Below are positions 47,311 to 57,895 of a DNA stretch of 64,000 bases, in pieces (position 1 is the stretch's first letter; each line of letters begins with the position of its first letter). Source of the stretch: Tetracentron sinense. Its lineage: Eukaryota > Streptophyta > Magnoliopsida > Trochodendrales > Trochodendraceae. Made by a program: the position numbers and the translations under genes. The notes beneath the pieces are model-generated. The model was not told the DNA's origin. It saw only the letters and a list, made by a program, of their open reading frames with translations, and ran no database searches. Where the stretch lies: positions 5,990,639 to 6,054,638 of the forward strand of contig CM026562.1 in NCBI GenBank assembly GCA_015143295.1. Reading direction: 5' to 3'.

Positions 47311-47807
47311 ACGGAGGCCATACAGATTTCGTATGAGTTAAAAGACACATGAGGAGCCAGACTGTGATGACTGTCACGATATCGGAAACCTCCAATACCG
47401 ATGTAAACACCCCAATTTTGCACCCCTATTTTCTTTTTTTTAACCTTTAAAACCTTTTCAAAAACCTCTCAAAAACAGTTTTTAAATCTCTCTTTAAACC
47501 CTATTTCCATATGCCCAAATTTCTGGAAAATGCCCCTGAAACTGAAAACTGACTAAAATACCCCTAAAGTGCAAAATGACCAAAATACCTCTAAAGTGCA
47601 AAATAACCAAAATACCCCTAAAGTGCAAAATGATCAAAATACTCATGGAAAATACTAAAAAAACTCACTTTTCATCTAAAATATTTTTTATAGAATTATC
47701 AGTTCAATTTCGACTGTTTCCGGGCTCAAATCGGACTTAAAACACAAAATCGGACTGTCGGCGAACTAGAAAACGCCACGCAGTGAAGCAAAAATGTAGG
47801 AATTGAG

Positions 47808-48027
47808 CTGGTCGTTTTTACCAAAAACGACCAGACCTTTGGGTTGGTTTAAGCCGATCGTTTTTGGTAAAAATGACCAGACATTTTTTGGGCTTTTTAA
47901 GCTGGTCGTTTATACCATAAACGACTAGAATAAATATGGTTTTTTGGTCTTTTTCCTATGTGAATCGCCTTACCTTTCCGTCATATCTGACTTTTTTGTT
48001 CTGGTCGTTTTCACCAAAAACGACCAG
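47808..48027. promoter_or_regulatory. Four 27-nt palindromes in the LTR U3
   Basis: At 47808-47834, 47854-47880, 47902-47928 and 48001-48027. The first is perfect: arms CTGGTCGTTTTT and AAAAACGACCAG around loop ACC. The third and fourth have one arm mismatch each, with the same ACC loop; the second has three mismatches and loop GGT, as if inverted. Starts are 46, 48 and 99 bp apart, about one unit of 48 with one position empty. They end 64 bp before the TATA box. Function unknown: paired protein sites or RNA hairpins are both possible. Confidence 0.7.
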
Positions 48028-48090
48028 AACTGTTTTTTTTTTTTAAGTCCCACATAAAAAAAGAGTGGGTTTTTCCTCTTTTTCCTTCCC

Positions 48091-48097
48091 TATAAAA
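48091..48097 (+). promoter_or_regulatory. TATA box of the Ogre-like LTR
   Basis: TATAAAA preceded by a C/T-rich stretch and followed about 30 bp later by a C/T-rich segment (CTTCTCACTAATTCACTCC) that could be the start of R. Confidence 0.65.
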
Positions 48098-48352
48098 GCC
48101 AAACCCTGCTTCCAAACTTCTCACTAATTCACTCCACCTTTCCTTCTTATAGATTTATTTCTCGGGAGTTCGAAGCCCGGGGAATTTTGTTTTATTTGGA
48201 AATCCCTCTTTTTCCGATAGTTCACTAGATTTTCGGGCATGAAATTTTTCTATCTCTAGTCTCACTTTCAATTTTTTATTAGCTTTATTAATTGCTTTAA
48301 GATTCTAGTCTTTTTAATTCTAGTCTTCTAAAATTCTAGCTTAGACTGCTTG

Positions 48353-48840
48353 CCAAACCCTGTCGAACCTCTGCCCGGCTTGTTTCAAACTTGCCAAACC
48401 CTGTCGAACCCCTATCTGGTTTGATTCAAACAAACTTACCATGTCGAACCTCTGTCTGGTTTGATTCAAACATAGCCTCCCCTGTCGAACCCCTGCCCGG
48501 TTTAATTCAAACATGGCCTACCCTATCGAACCCCTGCCCGGTTTGATTCAAACATAGCCTACCATGTCGAACCCCTGCACAAACTTCGGTTCAAATATAG
48601 TCAACCCTGTCAAACCCCTGCCCGAACTTCAGTTCAAAACCTAACCTACCTAGCCGAACCTCTGTCCGAACCTCGGTCCAAACCCTGGTTCAAACCTTAC
48701 CAACTGAGTCAAACCTCTGTCCGAACCTCGAGTCAAATCCTGGTTCAAACCCTGCTTGCCTTAGTCGAACCTCTGTCCGAACCTCGGTTCAAACTTGTCA
48801 AACCCTATCAAATCCCTAGTCACACCCTAGGTACTCCCTG
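48353..48840. repeat. Tandem array of about ten 42-56 bp units
   Basis: Units are built on CTGTCGAACC(C/T)CTG(C/T)CCGG-TTTGATTCAAAC, later ones on CGAACCTCTGTCCGAACCTCGGTTCAAACC. Similarity decays along the array, and two subtypes (GGTTTGATTC and CGAACCTCGGTTC) follow each other. Repeat length varies and units are not identical, so this is an LTR minisatellite, not a CRISPR. Confidence 0.85.
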
Positions 48841-49412
48841 GCAAGAGCTTAAAAGGCTCAAACGCTCCTAAATATGAGCTTAAACCATCTAAAAATACTA
48901 TAGCATCCAAAGACAAATCCTAGCATTTCAAACAGGCATAATCCAAACAAATCAAATCAAACCATCAACTACCCTCTGAAACTACGTGTGGCGTGATTCC
49001 ACTAACAGTGGATACGTTGGCAACCCTGATCGGGCTCAGCTCACCTAGGATAGAGCTCCTATCCTGTCCATATTATTTCAACATATATATTACTGTTCAT
49101 ATAATACTTATTAAACATATATATGAAATGCAAGCTTCTCTTATGGTTTCCCCCACTTTAATTCAGACTTAGGGAGTAGGTAACCATCTCCGGATGGAAG
49201 TTTAGGGGTACCTAACACATTCCCCTAACTCAAATGAATTCTTACCTTGAACTCTATTTCCAGACCAAAGTCTTATCCAACCTTTTTAGGGACCATATTT
49301 TCTCTCACAATCTAAATAGGTGGTGACTCTCTCTTTTCTACATTTTTTAGCATTATTTCTCCTCGGGTTCAATCCAGATTGGGAGTAGGGTTAAAATCCT
49401 GGGTCTACAGCT

Positions 49413-49431
49413 TGGTGACTCTGTTGGGGAC
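49413..49431 (+). other. Primer binding site of the Ogre-like element
   Basis: TGGTGACTCTGTTGGGGAC a few bases after the inferred LTR end. It resembles the TGG(C/T)GACTC...GGGGA primer site of Ogre elements, thought to use tRNA-Arg. Confidence 0.55.
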
Positions 49432-50660
49432 CATTCGAGCTAAAACCTAAGTCTAAACTGAATAAAGGAAACCACATCAGAAACTTTTACTTTCATCTAT
49501 ATGCTACTAATTCTGTACATAGTTTTACTTTACTATCATTCATCGAATCTCGGACATTTGTTTGTCAACTTAGCAACATGCCTAGGGTTCCATTTTTATT
49601 CATTGCTTGATGTATTCATATTCATTGCATAATAGAATAAAAACCCTTCACCTATCTAGTTGGATCCAGTAAGCTTACAATCGAGGGATGGTTATCCCCG
49701 ATGCTAGAGCCCAAAGATCTGTGGAAAGTACTGGATGTAAACTGAGAGATGGTTATCTCCGGTAAATGCGACTAGTCTTTCCTACTTGCACTAATTGTCC
49801 ATTTTCAGGTATGTTCTATACCGGAGAGTTGCATATACGGTCAAGTACTCCTCAACCATTTAGACAAAAATCTTGCATACACCAGCATAAGCATATAAAT
49901 TATTGGTCTTTGTTTGGGCATAAACCAAGAGCACCCGTCAGGAGGGACTACCTTATCCCTATTCTGCCACTGGTTTAAGCCGCTCCTACTTTATTTGTTC
50001 AGGTATAGGGACAATCTTATCCTTATACTTAACCATTTTCGGAGCTTGTGTGAGCCTTGATTACTAGATAGGTTTAACCCTATTTCTTTCTAAGTCAGCA
50101 AGACATTGTGAGGGTTAAAACCCTAGACTCTAAACGAATCATATAAAGAAATCCGTTGATTCATATTGATCTTGCCCCAATGGGCTCTGGCTTCCTACAA
50201 CCCAGATAAGTAAAATGGACCTCTGTCCACTCACCCCATTGGGTCACACACGTTGAGCTGACTCACCCTTGCCTGAGTATACATACTCAGTTCATTCACT
50301 TTAATTTTTTAAAGATTCATTTCTTTCATCTAATTCAATTAAAATTCATCATTTCATTTGTGTGTATTAACACCATTCAACATGCTAACAATTCAAATTA
50401 TGTGCATTAGTCTTACGACTTTCCACGTCCATCAATTTTTTGCACACTTATATAAATGACCAGACAAAGGGCAACGTCCCATGTCAAAACATCCTCCATT
50501 AGATCATATGTATGTAGTATCACTACTTTCATAATTGTCTTAATTCAGTCTTCATTCAATATCTTGACTGTCATTTAACCCATCTGCACATACCTCTTAT
50601 TACCACCCAGTTCATTACACCCTGAACGAAAGCGGTACTAAGGTATTTGCCCTCTTTGAG
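49432..50660 (+). other. Leader between primer site and gag
   Basis: No coding sequence. Near-repeated short phrases (AGGGATGGTTATCCCCG / AGAGATGGTTATCTCCG at about 49684 and 49744) can fold on themselves. Confidence 0.5.
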
Positions 50661-52298
50661 ATGACTCTAGTAAGTACGAGATTGACTGATCGAGATGAGC
50701 AAGTTGTAGAAGGTGTGGAAACCGACCTTGACAACCCAATATCACCTCAACAAGTACAGCAGCAAACCCCCGATTTAGAGAAAAGAGTATTTAGAACTAA
50801 ACAAGGCATCCTAGAGCTGAAAAGGATCATGCAGGATATCTTGAATATCGTGAATAGGGAACAAACATCCTCCTCTTCTATCCCGATTGTCGAACCACTT
50901 GTCTTAAACTAATCAAACCAACCATCTCACAACCCACCACCTCCAAATCCACAATCTCACAACCTACCACCTCCAAATCCACTATCTCACGATCTACTAC
51001 CTCCAAATCTACCATCTCATAACCCACCACCTCCAAATCCACCATCTCACAATCCATTACCATTGAACCAACCATCCTTCAACATCTCGCCACTACACAT
51101 TGACCAGTATGAGGAAGAGGAGGCAAAGATTGCATAGAATACAGAGTAGCCAGTCATATCAACCAGCTCAGCCCACGCCCCAGACTTCTACAAGGACAGG
51201 ATTGAGAGGTTAGAACAATTGGTGAAGAGAGCTCAGGAGTCCTACAACTTAGTAACCACTGACTTCCGAGATATGTGCCTGCATCAAGGGATTCAATTGT
51301 CTCGTGACTTCAAAATGCCTGAATTTGAGAAATACAACAGAAAATGATGTCTGGAGACACACCTAAAAGTTTACTGCAGAGAGTGGTTCCAACTAGAGCA
51401 CGGTGACAAGCTGCTGGTGCAGCTATTTCAGAGAAGTTTGAAGGGACCAGCCCTACAATGGTTCACCAAGGTTGACCCAGCTAAGGTCCGCACATGGGAA
51501 GGCCTCTGTGAGGTGTTTGTTGTTCAATACTCCTACAACATTGACTTGGTCCCACAAAGTGCAGATCTGGAGAGAATGACTCAGAGAGAGATTGAATCCT
51601 TTATCGAATATTCTGTTCGATAGAGAGAAAATGATGGAAAGATGAACACTCCTCTGCTCGAGGATGAGTTGGTGATCACGTTCCTCCGCACACTCAAGCA
51701 TTCATTCAAGACTCTACTAGCAGCCCAACCTATTTCTAATTTCAGTACTATGGCCAAATGTGGGGTCAGGATTGAGGCTACAATGGGAGATGTGAGAGCA
51801 GTTGACATGTTTTCAAGATCCAAGGGAGCGTCATTCTCTAGTCGTCCTCAACCACCACGAAGAGATACACGGAGAAGAGAAGATGAGGTGTAAATGGTGA
51901 CAGCAATGCCTATTCATATTCCCCATTTATCCCAACAACCCCGACAACCCGAGTTGACTCAGCAACAGCTTCCCTTGCAACATATGACATTTAAGCAGAA
52001 AAAGAGAAGAATCTTCTCACCCATGCCATATACCATGATGCAACTCCTACCTTATCTACTAGATAAGAAATTGATCACACTGAGGGAACCCAAGCCGCCA
52101 CAAGTCACACTGCCAAGGACATACAGGGCCGACCAGAATTGTAAGTATCATAAAGCTCCGGGGCATTCCATTGATATGTGTTTTGATCTAAAACATACAA
52201 TCCAAGACCTGCTTGAAACGGGAAAGATTCAGTTTGAACCAAGGAACATCGACATCAACCAGGCCCCTCTCCCTAATCATGCAATAGCAGGAATCTGA
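50661..52298 (+). pseudogene. gag of the Ogre-like element
   Basis: One continuous frame from ATG 50661 (MTLVSTRLTDRDEQ) to 52298, broken only by in-frame stops (50910, two near 51135-51147, 51345, 51621, 51891), with no frameshift seen. Order: N-terminal helical segment, a Pro-rich run of five 10-residue units of the type SHNPPPPNPP (50925-51062), capsid core (FKMPEFEKYN ... VYCREWFQLEHGDKLLVQLF, GPALQWFTKV, WEGLCEVFVVQYSYNIDLVP, DLERMTQREIESFIEY, FLRTLKHSFKTLL), basic linker, FSPMPYTMMQLLPYLLDKKL, and the zinc motif CKYHKAPGHSIDMCFDLKHT. Ends PLPNHAIAGI then a stop; the protease that should follow is missing. Confidence 0.82.
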
Positions 52299-52750
52299 GG
52301 TGCACCAGCCTGAGCCACTCTATGGCCAGAAACTCCCAAACTAGAAGGCTTTGGGGCACCAGGTGTTAAGACACCCCTAGGGTTTATTAATTCGAGTTAA
52401 ATAGGCTCTGAACTCAGACTAGTCACACTATGTGAGATGCTTGTCCCAGAACCTCCACTATTTGACGCGAAAACTCTTAACTTAGTGAGGCATAAGACTC
52501 AGTTACTAGGTAAGAGTTTGGTTCAAAGTGTTAATAATAGATAGTGATGATTCCAAAATTTTCTCTTAGGTTATTTATCCATTCCAAAGTTCACATAGTT
52601 TGACGCAAACACTCTTTGCTTAGTGAGGCAAGAGACCCAATTACTAAGTGTAAAACTTGGTCAGGTAACCTATTTGTGTCATTATGAAAATTTCAATTTA
52701 GCCAAGGGTGGTATTCAATTTCTAAGTCACCCAATTTCTTTAGAGGTATT
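52299..52750. other. Non-coding DNA left of the young LINE
   Basis: Contains two diverged copies (about 52440-52530 and 52585-52665) of a segment with TTTGACGC(G/A)AA-ACTCTT-AACTTAGTGAGGCA and AAGAGTTTGGTTCA/AAAACTTGGTCAGG. May be part of an unidentified LTR. 52732-52750 is the left target duplication of the LINE. Confidence 0.45.
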
Positions 52751-54693
52751 TTTTTTTTTTTGAAGATGGAGATATCATTTAAAAAACTAACAAAAGATAC
52801 AGAGTCTACGGAGGTCTAGGCCCCCGTTTAGACATGAGACGTCGACACTCAAGCGCCGATAAGTGACGAACAAGAAAACATCCCTGAGAGCTAAGAGCCA
52901 AAGCCTTGGCTGCAAGGGAGTGAGCAAAGCCATTCCTACTCCTAGGAATTTGCTCCACTAAAAAATGATGGAAGTGCTGCAGATTGGATTTAATATCCAA
53001 AACAATGGACCTAATATTTGCCAACACGGTGGAAGTAGAAGACAGCACTTGATTCACCACCGTACTTGCATCGGAGAGAAAACGCACTGATGACCAACCA
53101 TGCGCCAAGGCATACTCCGTAGCGGATTGTAACGCAACTACTTCAGCCACTATAGGAGAACCGCCCAGCAACCCCTGCATTTGGCCTCCTAAAATGGAAC
53201 CCGAGGACGTTCTGGCCACCACCCCAACACCTGCCAGATGACCATCCAAACAAGAAGCCCCATCCGAGGATATGACATGCCAAGACTGAGACGAATAACC
53301 GGGTATTGAAAGAGCTTCCCCAACAGTCATATTTTGCGCTGAAATACCCACACTAGATGGAGGAAGCCATGGAATTCCTTCCGTTACAAGGCGAACTGAC
53401 CGCTCCACAATTTGGGATGGGGAAGGCTGAATTCGATTGAACTTCAAATCATTTCGAGCTTTCCAAACGTGCCACACCAAACTGGCTATTAAAGACAGAT
53501 TCCTCACCTTTTCTGGCTTAGTAAAATTACCAGCCACCCAAAAACTCCACCATTCCATAAAGAGAGAGGAAAACCTGAAAATCTGTCCTGCAAGCAAGAG
53601 GAGAACCCCACCATACAGCTCTAGCTAAATTACACTCCAGCAGAAGATGAACCAATGTCTCCACCTGTTGACCACAAAAACTGCATAAGGGATCAATCGG
53701 CACCCGCTTCTTTGCCACATTATCGTTGACGGCAATTGCGTTATGAAGACAACGCCACACGAACCAAATCACCTTAGGCGGGATTGGGAGCTGCCACAGG
53801 AGCTTCCAACAGCCTGAGGGAATAACCACTGAAGAGCTTGGGTTCCTTGCTCTCCCCAAAGGATTCCGAGAGATGGAGTTGTGGTAAGCCGAACGGACTG
53901 TGAAAATCCCCAGTTTTGTATGATGCCATACCAAGTAGTCCTCCTGACAAGTAGATGAGATAGGAATCTTGCGAATAGCCAGCACCTCCTCCGCAGTTAG
54001 CACCTGTGAGAGCCTTTCGAGATTCCATGAGTGGCAGCTTGAATCAATAAAATCGCCTACCCTCTCCCAAGGACAATCTACTGGCTTACGGGAGTAAAGC
54101 TTAAAACCATACAACGATGGAATCCACCTATCCTCCCACATTCTTATAAGCCGCCCTGACCCCACTCCCCAACGAAGACCGGGTAGTAGCACCTGACGCC
54201 CAGCTATGATACGTCGCCAAGCCCACGACGATTGTCTCCCCAAAGAAGCACAGAGAAAATCAGTATTTGGGAAGTATAAGCTTTTTGCCAACTGAGCCCA
54301 GTCCGAGTGTGGATTTTGCAACAAGTTCCAACCCTGCTTAGCCAATAGAGCGAGATTAAACTCGGCCAAATGCCGAAATCCAGCACCCCCCACATCTTTA
54401 CCATTACACATAGTCTACCAACTCACCCAATGGGTCCTCTTCCGAGGGTCCGCCTGATCCCACCAAAATTGGGCTGCCTTTGCCTCGATCTCGTTGCATA
54501 ATGCGAGAGGTAACTTGAAACACCCCATTGCATAAGAAGGGATGGCCTGCACCACTGCCTTAATGAGAATAGCACGCCCCGCCTTATTGAGAAACTTGCC
54601 CCTCCAGCTACTCAATTTGGACAGCACTCGATCGCGGATATACGCAAACATTTGGGCTTTAGATCTGCCCAAGACAGATGGTATTAAAAACCT
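52751..54693 (-). mobile_element. Recent 5'-truncated L1-like LINE with RNase H, 19-bp target duplication
   Basis: Flanked by a perfect 19-bp duplication CAATTTCTTTAGAGGTATT (52732-52750 and 54694-54712). An A-tail (T11 on the + strand, 52751-52761) abuts the left copy. The minus strand encodes the post-RT part of ORF2 (IPSVLGRSKAQMFAYIRDRV, NKAGRAILIKAVVQAIPSYA, FWWDQADPRKRTHWVSW). Next come zf-RVT (IPPKVIWFVWRCLHNAIAV, DPLCSFCGQQVETLVHLLLE) and a C-terminal RNase H (SSDGASCLDGHLAGVGVVAR, AEVVALQSATEYALA, FLSDASTVVNQV, RSRNGFAHSLAAKA). Only one stop (TAG near 54412) and one frameshift (near 53600) are seen, so insertion is recent. RT itself is lost by 5' truncation. Confidence 0.93.
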
Positions 54694-54712
54694 CAATTTC
54701 TTTAGAGGTATT

Positions 54713-55379
54713 AAAAACATCAATTGATCAATTCAATTTCAAACCCCACAAGACAATATTTTAGGGTGCTCGTACAATTTTTCAAAGTAAACTTATCACT
54801 CTCAAAGTTTTTCAGCACGCGTAGTTCAGTGAAGGGTAGGAATTGTATCTATTTGGGATCACGTGCTCTCAAATTCAGTCAATCAATAATGAGTGGATTA
54901 TAACATGTGTATCACAAATTAATTCAGATTCAAAATAGATCAATTTACAAAATTTAATTTGTTTGCATGTTCTATCCTATTGCATGGATGCATAATTAGC
55001 ATATAATGAAAATTATATCCCAACCCCAAACTTAAATGTAAAAAAATTCAAACACAGATAAGGGGAGGAACAATAGTACCTTGTTGGTGGAGGCAATCCA
55101 TGAATGGAGGATGATGAAGGGGGAAGAGATCAAGCAAAAGTTACCCCAAACTTCATTCAAACCATACCTTGTAAGGTTAGTACAAGAGACACACACACAA
55201 AAAGATAAGACAATGGAGTCAATATATATAACAATGTAGAAGAGACATCCAAAATACAGTAGTGAGTCCAAGTAGTAAGAGCAACAAATATCATAATACA
55301 AAGTAGCACAAGCTACATACAAGCACAACTGCCTAAAAGTCCTAAAAGTACTAGCCAGGGGTAAGGATCACTGAGGGCT
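54713..55379. other. Non-coding DNA right of the young LINE
   Basis: Continuation of the sequence interrupted by the LINE; no gene or defined repeat recognised. Confidence 0.45.
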
Positions 55380-56010
55380 TGGAGGCGGTGGGTGACGAGT
55401 AGAGGAACCAGGTGCCCCGAAGTGTCCTATGTAAAAATCACGTAGGAGCTGAAAAAGTATTTGGTATACAAATAACGGAGTATAATACTCAAAGTTCAGA
55501 TATATTTACTTCTCTTGCAAAACATCAAATGGAAACGATTCACCCAAGTAAGTATTTAGTTTCTTTAAATTTTCATATTATTTATTTATTCAAGAGAATA
55601 TGTGCTAAATTTGTTTACTTAATTGTAGGAGTTTGGTGGTCACAAAATGTTGGGCCAATTTCGATAGTTCAAAAGGCTGTTATTTGTATCCTGGGCCAGT
55701 CATGTAGTTCATCCGCATGTGAAAGAAATTGAAGTGCATTTGAAGCAGTACAAACAAAGAAGAGAAACAGATTGACACTATATATGCTCGAGGACTTGGT
55801 TCACATACGGATGAATTTGAGGATAGAGGCACAATTGTGGTGAGCGTGAGAAGCGAGATACAAAAATAATCAATCTTGAGCAGCTTGGAGAACTTCCTGA
55901 ATACATGGATGATGATCAGGAGGAGTTTGAAAACGTGAAAGAAGCTTCAACCAATCGTGAAAATATACTTTTTGATGAGTTGTTTGGACCTAGATCATTT
56001 GCTTCACGTT
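55380..56010 (+). pseudogene. hAT transposase C-terminal (dimerisation) remnant
   Basis: Exon-like segments read WWSQNVGPISIVQKAVICIL, GQSCSSSACERN, then after a stop in place of Trp, SAFEAVQTKKRNRL and LVHIRMNLRI. This is the hAT C-terminal dimerisation pattern (CSSS-x-CERNWS-x-F...HTKKRNRL). A possible intron (AAG-GTAAG-like near 55551 to TTGTAG at 55629) precedes it. Downstream is an acidic stretch in another frame. Decayed; BED finger and catalytic core are not present. Confidence 0.7.
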
Positions 56011-56539
56011 AAAATAAATTCTTACAAGCATGTAGTAACTAGTTGGATGTGGACTATTTAATAAAAAAAAATTATGTCAACTCTTTCGATAAATCATGGA
56101 TGCAGAATAAGACTACTTATTTTTCTTATTTTGATATAGATTATAGACCTCTTTTTATATATCATTGAATGAATGAGAATTATTGTTTCAATTTAATATT
56201 ATGTCATTTTTTTAATTATTAGAATTTAAAATTATGTAATTTTTTTGTTAACGATAAATACAACACACTCACACATAAGCGTGAATTACAGACATTTTAT
56301 TGCTAAGTTTTAGTTTAATTTAGTTATTTAATAATTAGATTTAATTTATTTATCTATTTCATAAATTATTTATACACTTAGGTCACTTATCTTTATCTAT
56401 TTGATTATATAAAAGTCTAGATAAAAGGTAATCTTATACATGCATTTTATATGTTTAGCCGAATTTTTGAGTCTTGACCTGAATTATACTCGAATTATTA
56501 TCATATCGTACTTTTGACATTCTTTGTTTTTTTGCCGAA
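56011..56539. other. AT-rich DNA, no gene
   Basis: Nothing recognised. Confidence 0.4.
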
Positions 56540-56890
56540 TTGTTGAACAAATTGTTAAATAATTATTCTGAATTATACGTGAATAATTCTCGTGTCGAAT
56601 ATCTACAGTACAACAAATTACCAACTATGGTTAGGACAGTAGGACAACTTGTTGTTCCCATGACATATTGGGGTGACCCCAAACGCACCAAATCCTCGAC
56701 ATATCTGCATGAAATTCAAGAACTCGAATCTCAAGTGAAGACATTTAAAGAAAATGATGAGAAAATAAAATAGCAGTACCAACAATTACGAGAAAAAAAT
56801 CAGGAGCACATAAAGCAATTATTGGCTCAGGTGGCCGCTCTTCAATTTGCACAATCATATTCATCTCCTAGTAGCTCATTACAGATGATA
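56540..56890 (+). pseudogene. Possible CACTA/En-Spm-type transposase tail
   Basis: An open stretch with TYWGDPKRTKSSTYLHEIQE is followed, across an in-frame TAG, by a coiled coil (QEHIKQLLAQVAALQ). It resembles the coiled C-terminal end of plant Ptta/En-Spm transposase-like proteins, but similarity is judged only from pattern. Possible further exons at about 57000-57290 (SDFDRRVPTT; FEKFRRWFDENY). Confidence 0.3.
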
Positions 56891-57895
56891 TGTAGATAGT
56901 TTGACTCACTAGAATTGTTAGTACAATATATTGTTTTAATATGCTATAATATTGTATACTAATTTTTATACATTATATTGTTCTTATATGTAGATGCAAC
57001 CTGAGGTCTCTGATTTTGACCGACGAGTACCGACAACTATCTCTTCAAACACATCAGACAATTTTTCTTAAATAAATGGTGTACATATTTATTCAACTCA
57101 TCTATTAGTTATATTGATTTTCATGAGCTAATAGATTTCATCAATCTTAGGTGGGGGCTGCACAACTAACAAGTGAATAATTTGAAAAATTTAGACGTTG
57201 GTTTGATGAGAATTACATTCATGGAATTTAATGTTTAACATTGGATGAGAAAATTTTAGGCAAGGATCTAATTCCTTATTTATCCTAAAAGAAAATGTCG
57301 CAGAATTGTGTACAAATGACGACATCAATGTAAATTTAATTATTTTATAAATAAGGTGAGACAACTCAAGAATTTCTTAAAAAAATATTGTTTGTTTTTC
57401 TATTATTATAACTTTATGACTTACATTTAGAACCGTTATTTATTTCATACGAAGTATTGGAGGATAAGGAGAAAAACAAGTATATATTTCTCAACCATGA
57501 ACAAATAATAAATACCTATAGCGCTAAGGAAGAGATATATTAAATAAATTGTCATTAGCCAAGGATAACTAACTACTCATTATATAATGTAAGGTTGGGT
57601 AAGTTTCTTTATACTTCTCTCATGTTATTTTGACTTATTAAGTATGACTATTAATTCTTTAAGTTAAAGTATTACTTTGAAATGAAAACTTACAATTCAC
57701 TTTTCAATTGCAGTGGACATTGATGCTTGAGTCTAATTCATCCACTCACATCTTCAGTGTACTAAGTTTAACTCATTGTAGAAAAGCATATCCACATACA
57801 TAGAGATTACAAATGTTTTCAATGAGTAAGTAATTTCTTCTCTCATATAACATATTTTACATCTATGTTTATGTTTCATACTTCCTTTATACTAA
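56891..57895. other. AT-rich DNA, possible transposon interior
   Basis: Apart from the weak exon-like pieces named with the previous entry, nothing is recognised. Confidence 0.35.

Larger units (their letters stand above)
47402..49409 (+). repeat. Long LTR of the Ogre-like element
   Basis: Start TG at 47402 and end CA at 49408-49409 are inferred from the typical TGTAAACACCCCAATTTTGC opening and from the primer site just downstream; no second LTR is available to confirm. Contains a palindrome series, TATA box (48091) and a tandem array (48353-48840). Confidence 0.65.
47402..52298 (+). mobile_element. Truncated Ogre/Tat-like Ty3/gypsy retrotransposon, 5' half
   Basis: LTR of about 2,008 bp starting TGTAAACACCCC, primer binding site, 1.2-kb leader and a full-length gag. 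Protease, pol and the 3' LTR are absent. The gag type (long proline/glutamine-rich N-terminus, CKYHKAPGHSIDMC zinc motif) and a TGG-GACTC-type primer site point to the Ogre/Tat group. It is a different, older family than the element at 5.7-16 kb. Confidence 0.75.

Noticed and set aside
48353..48840. Array with CRISPR-like look
   Set aside because: Units are diverged, contiguous and without unique spacers. The context is a plant LTR.
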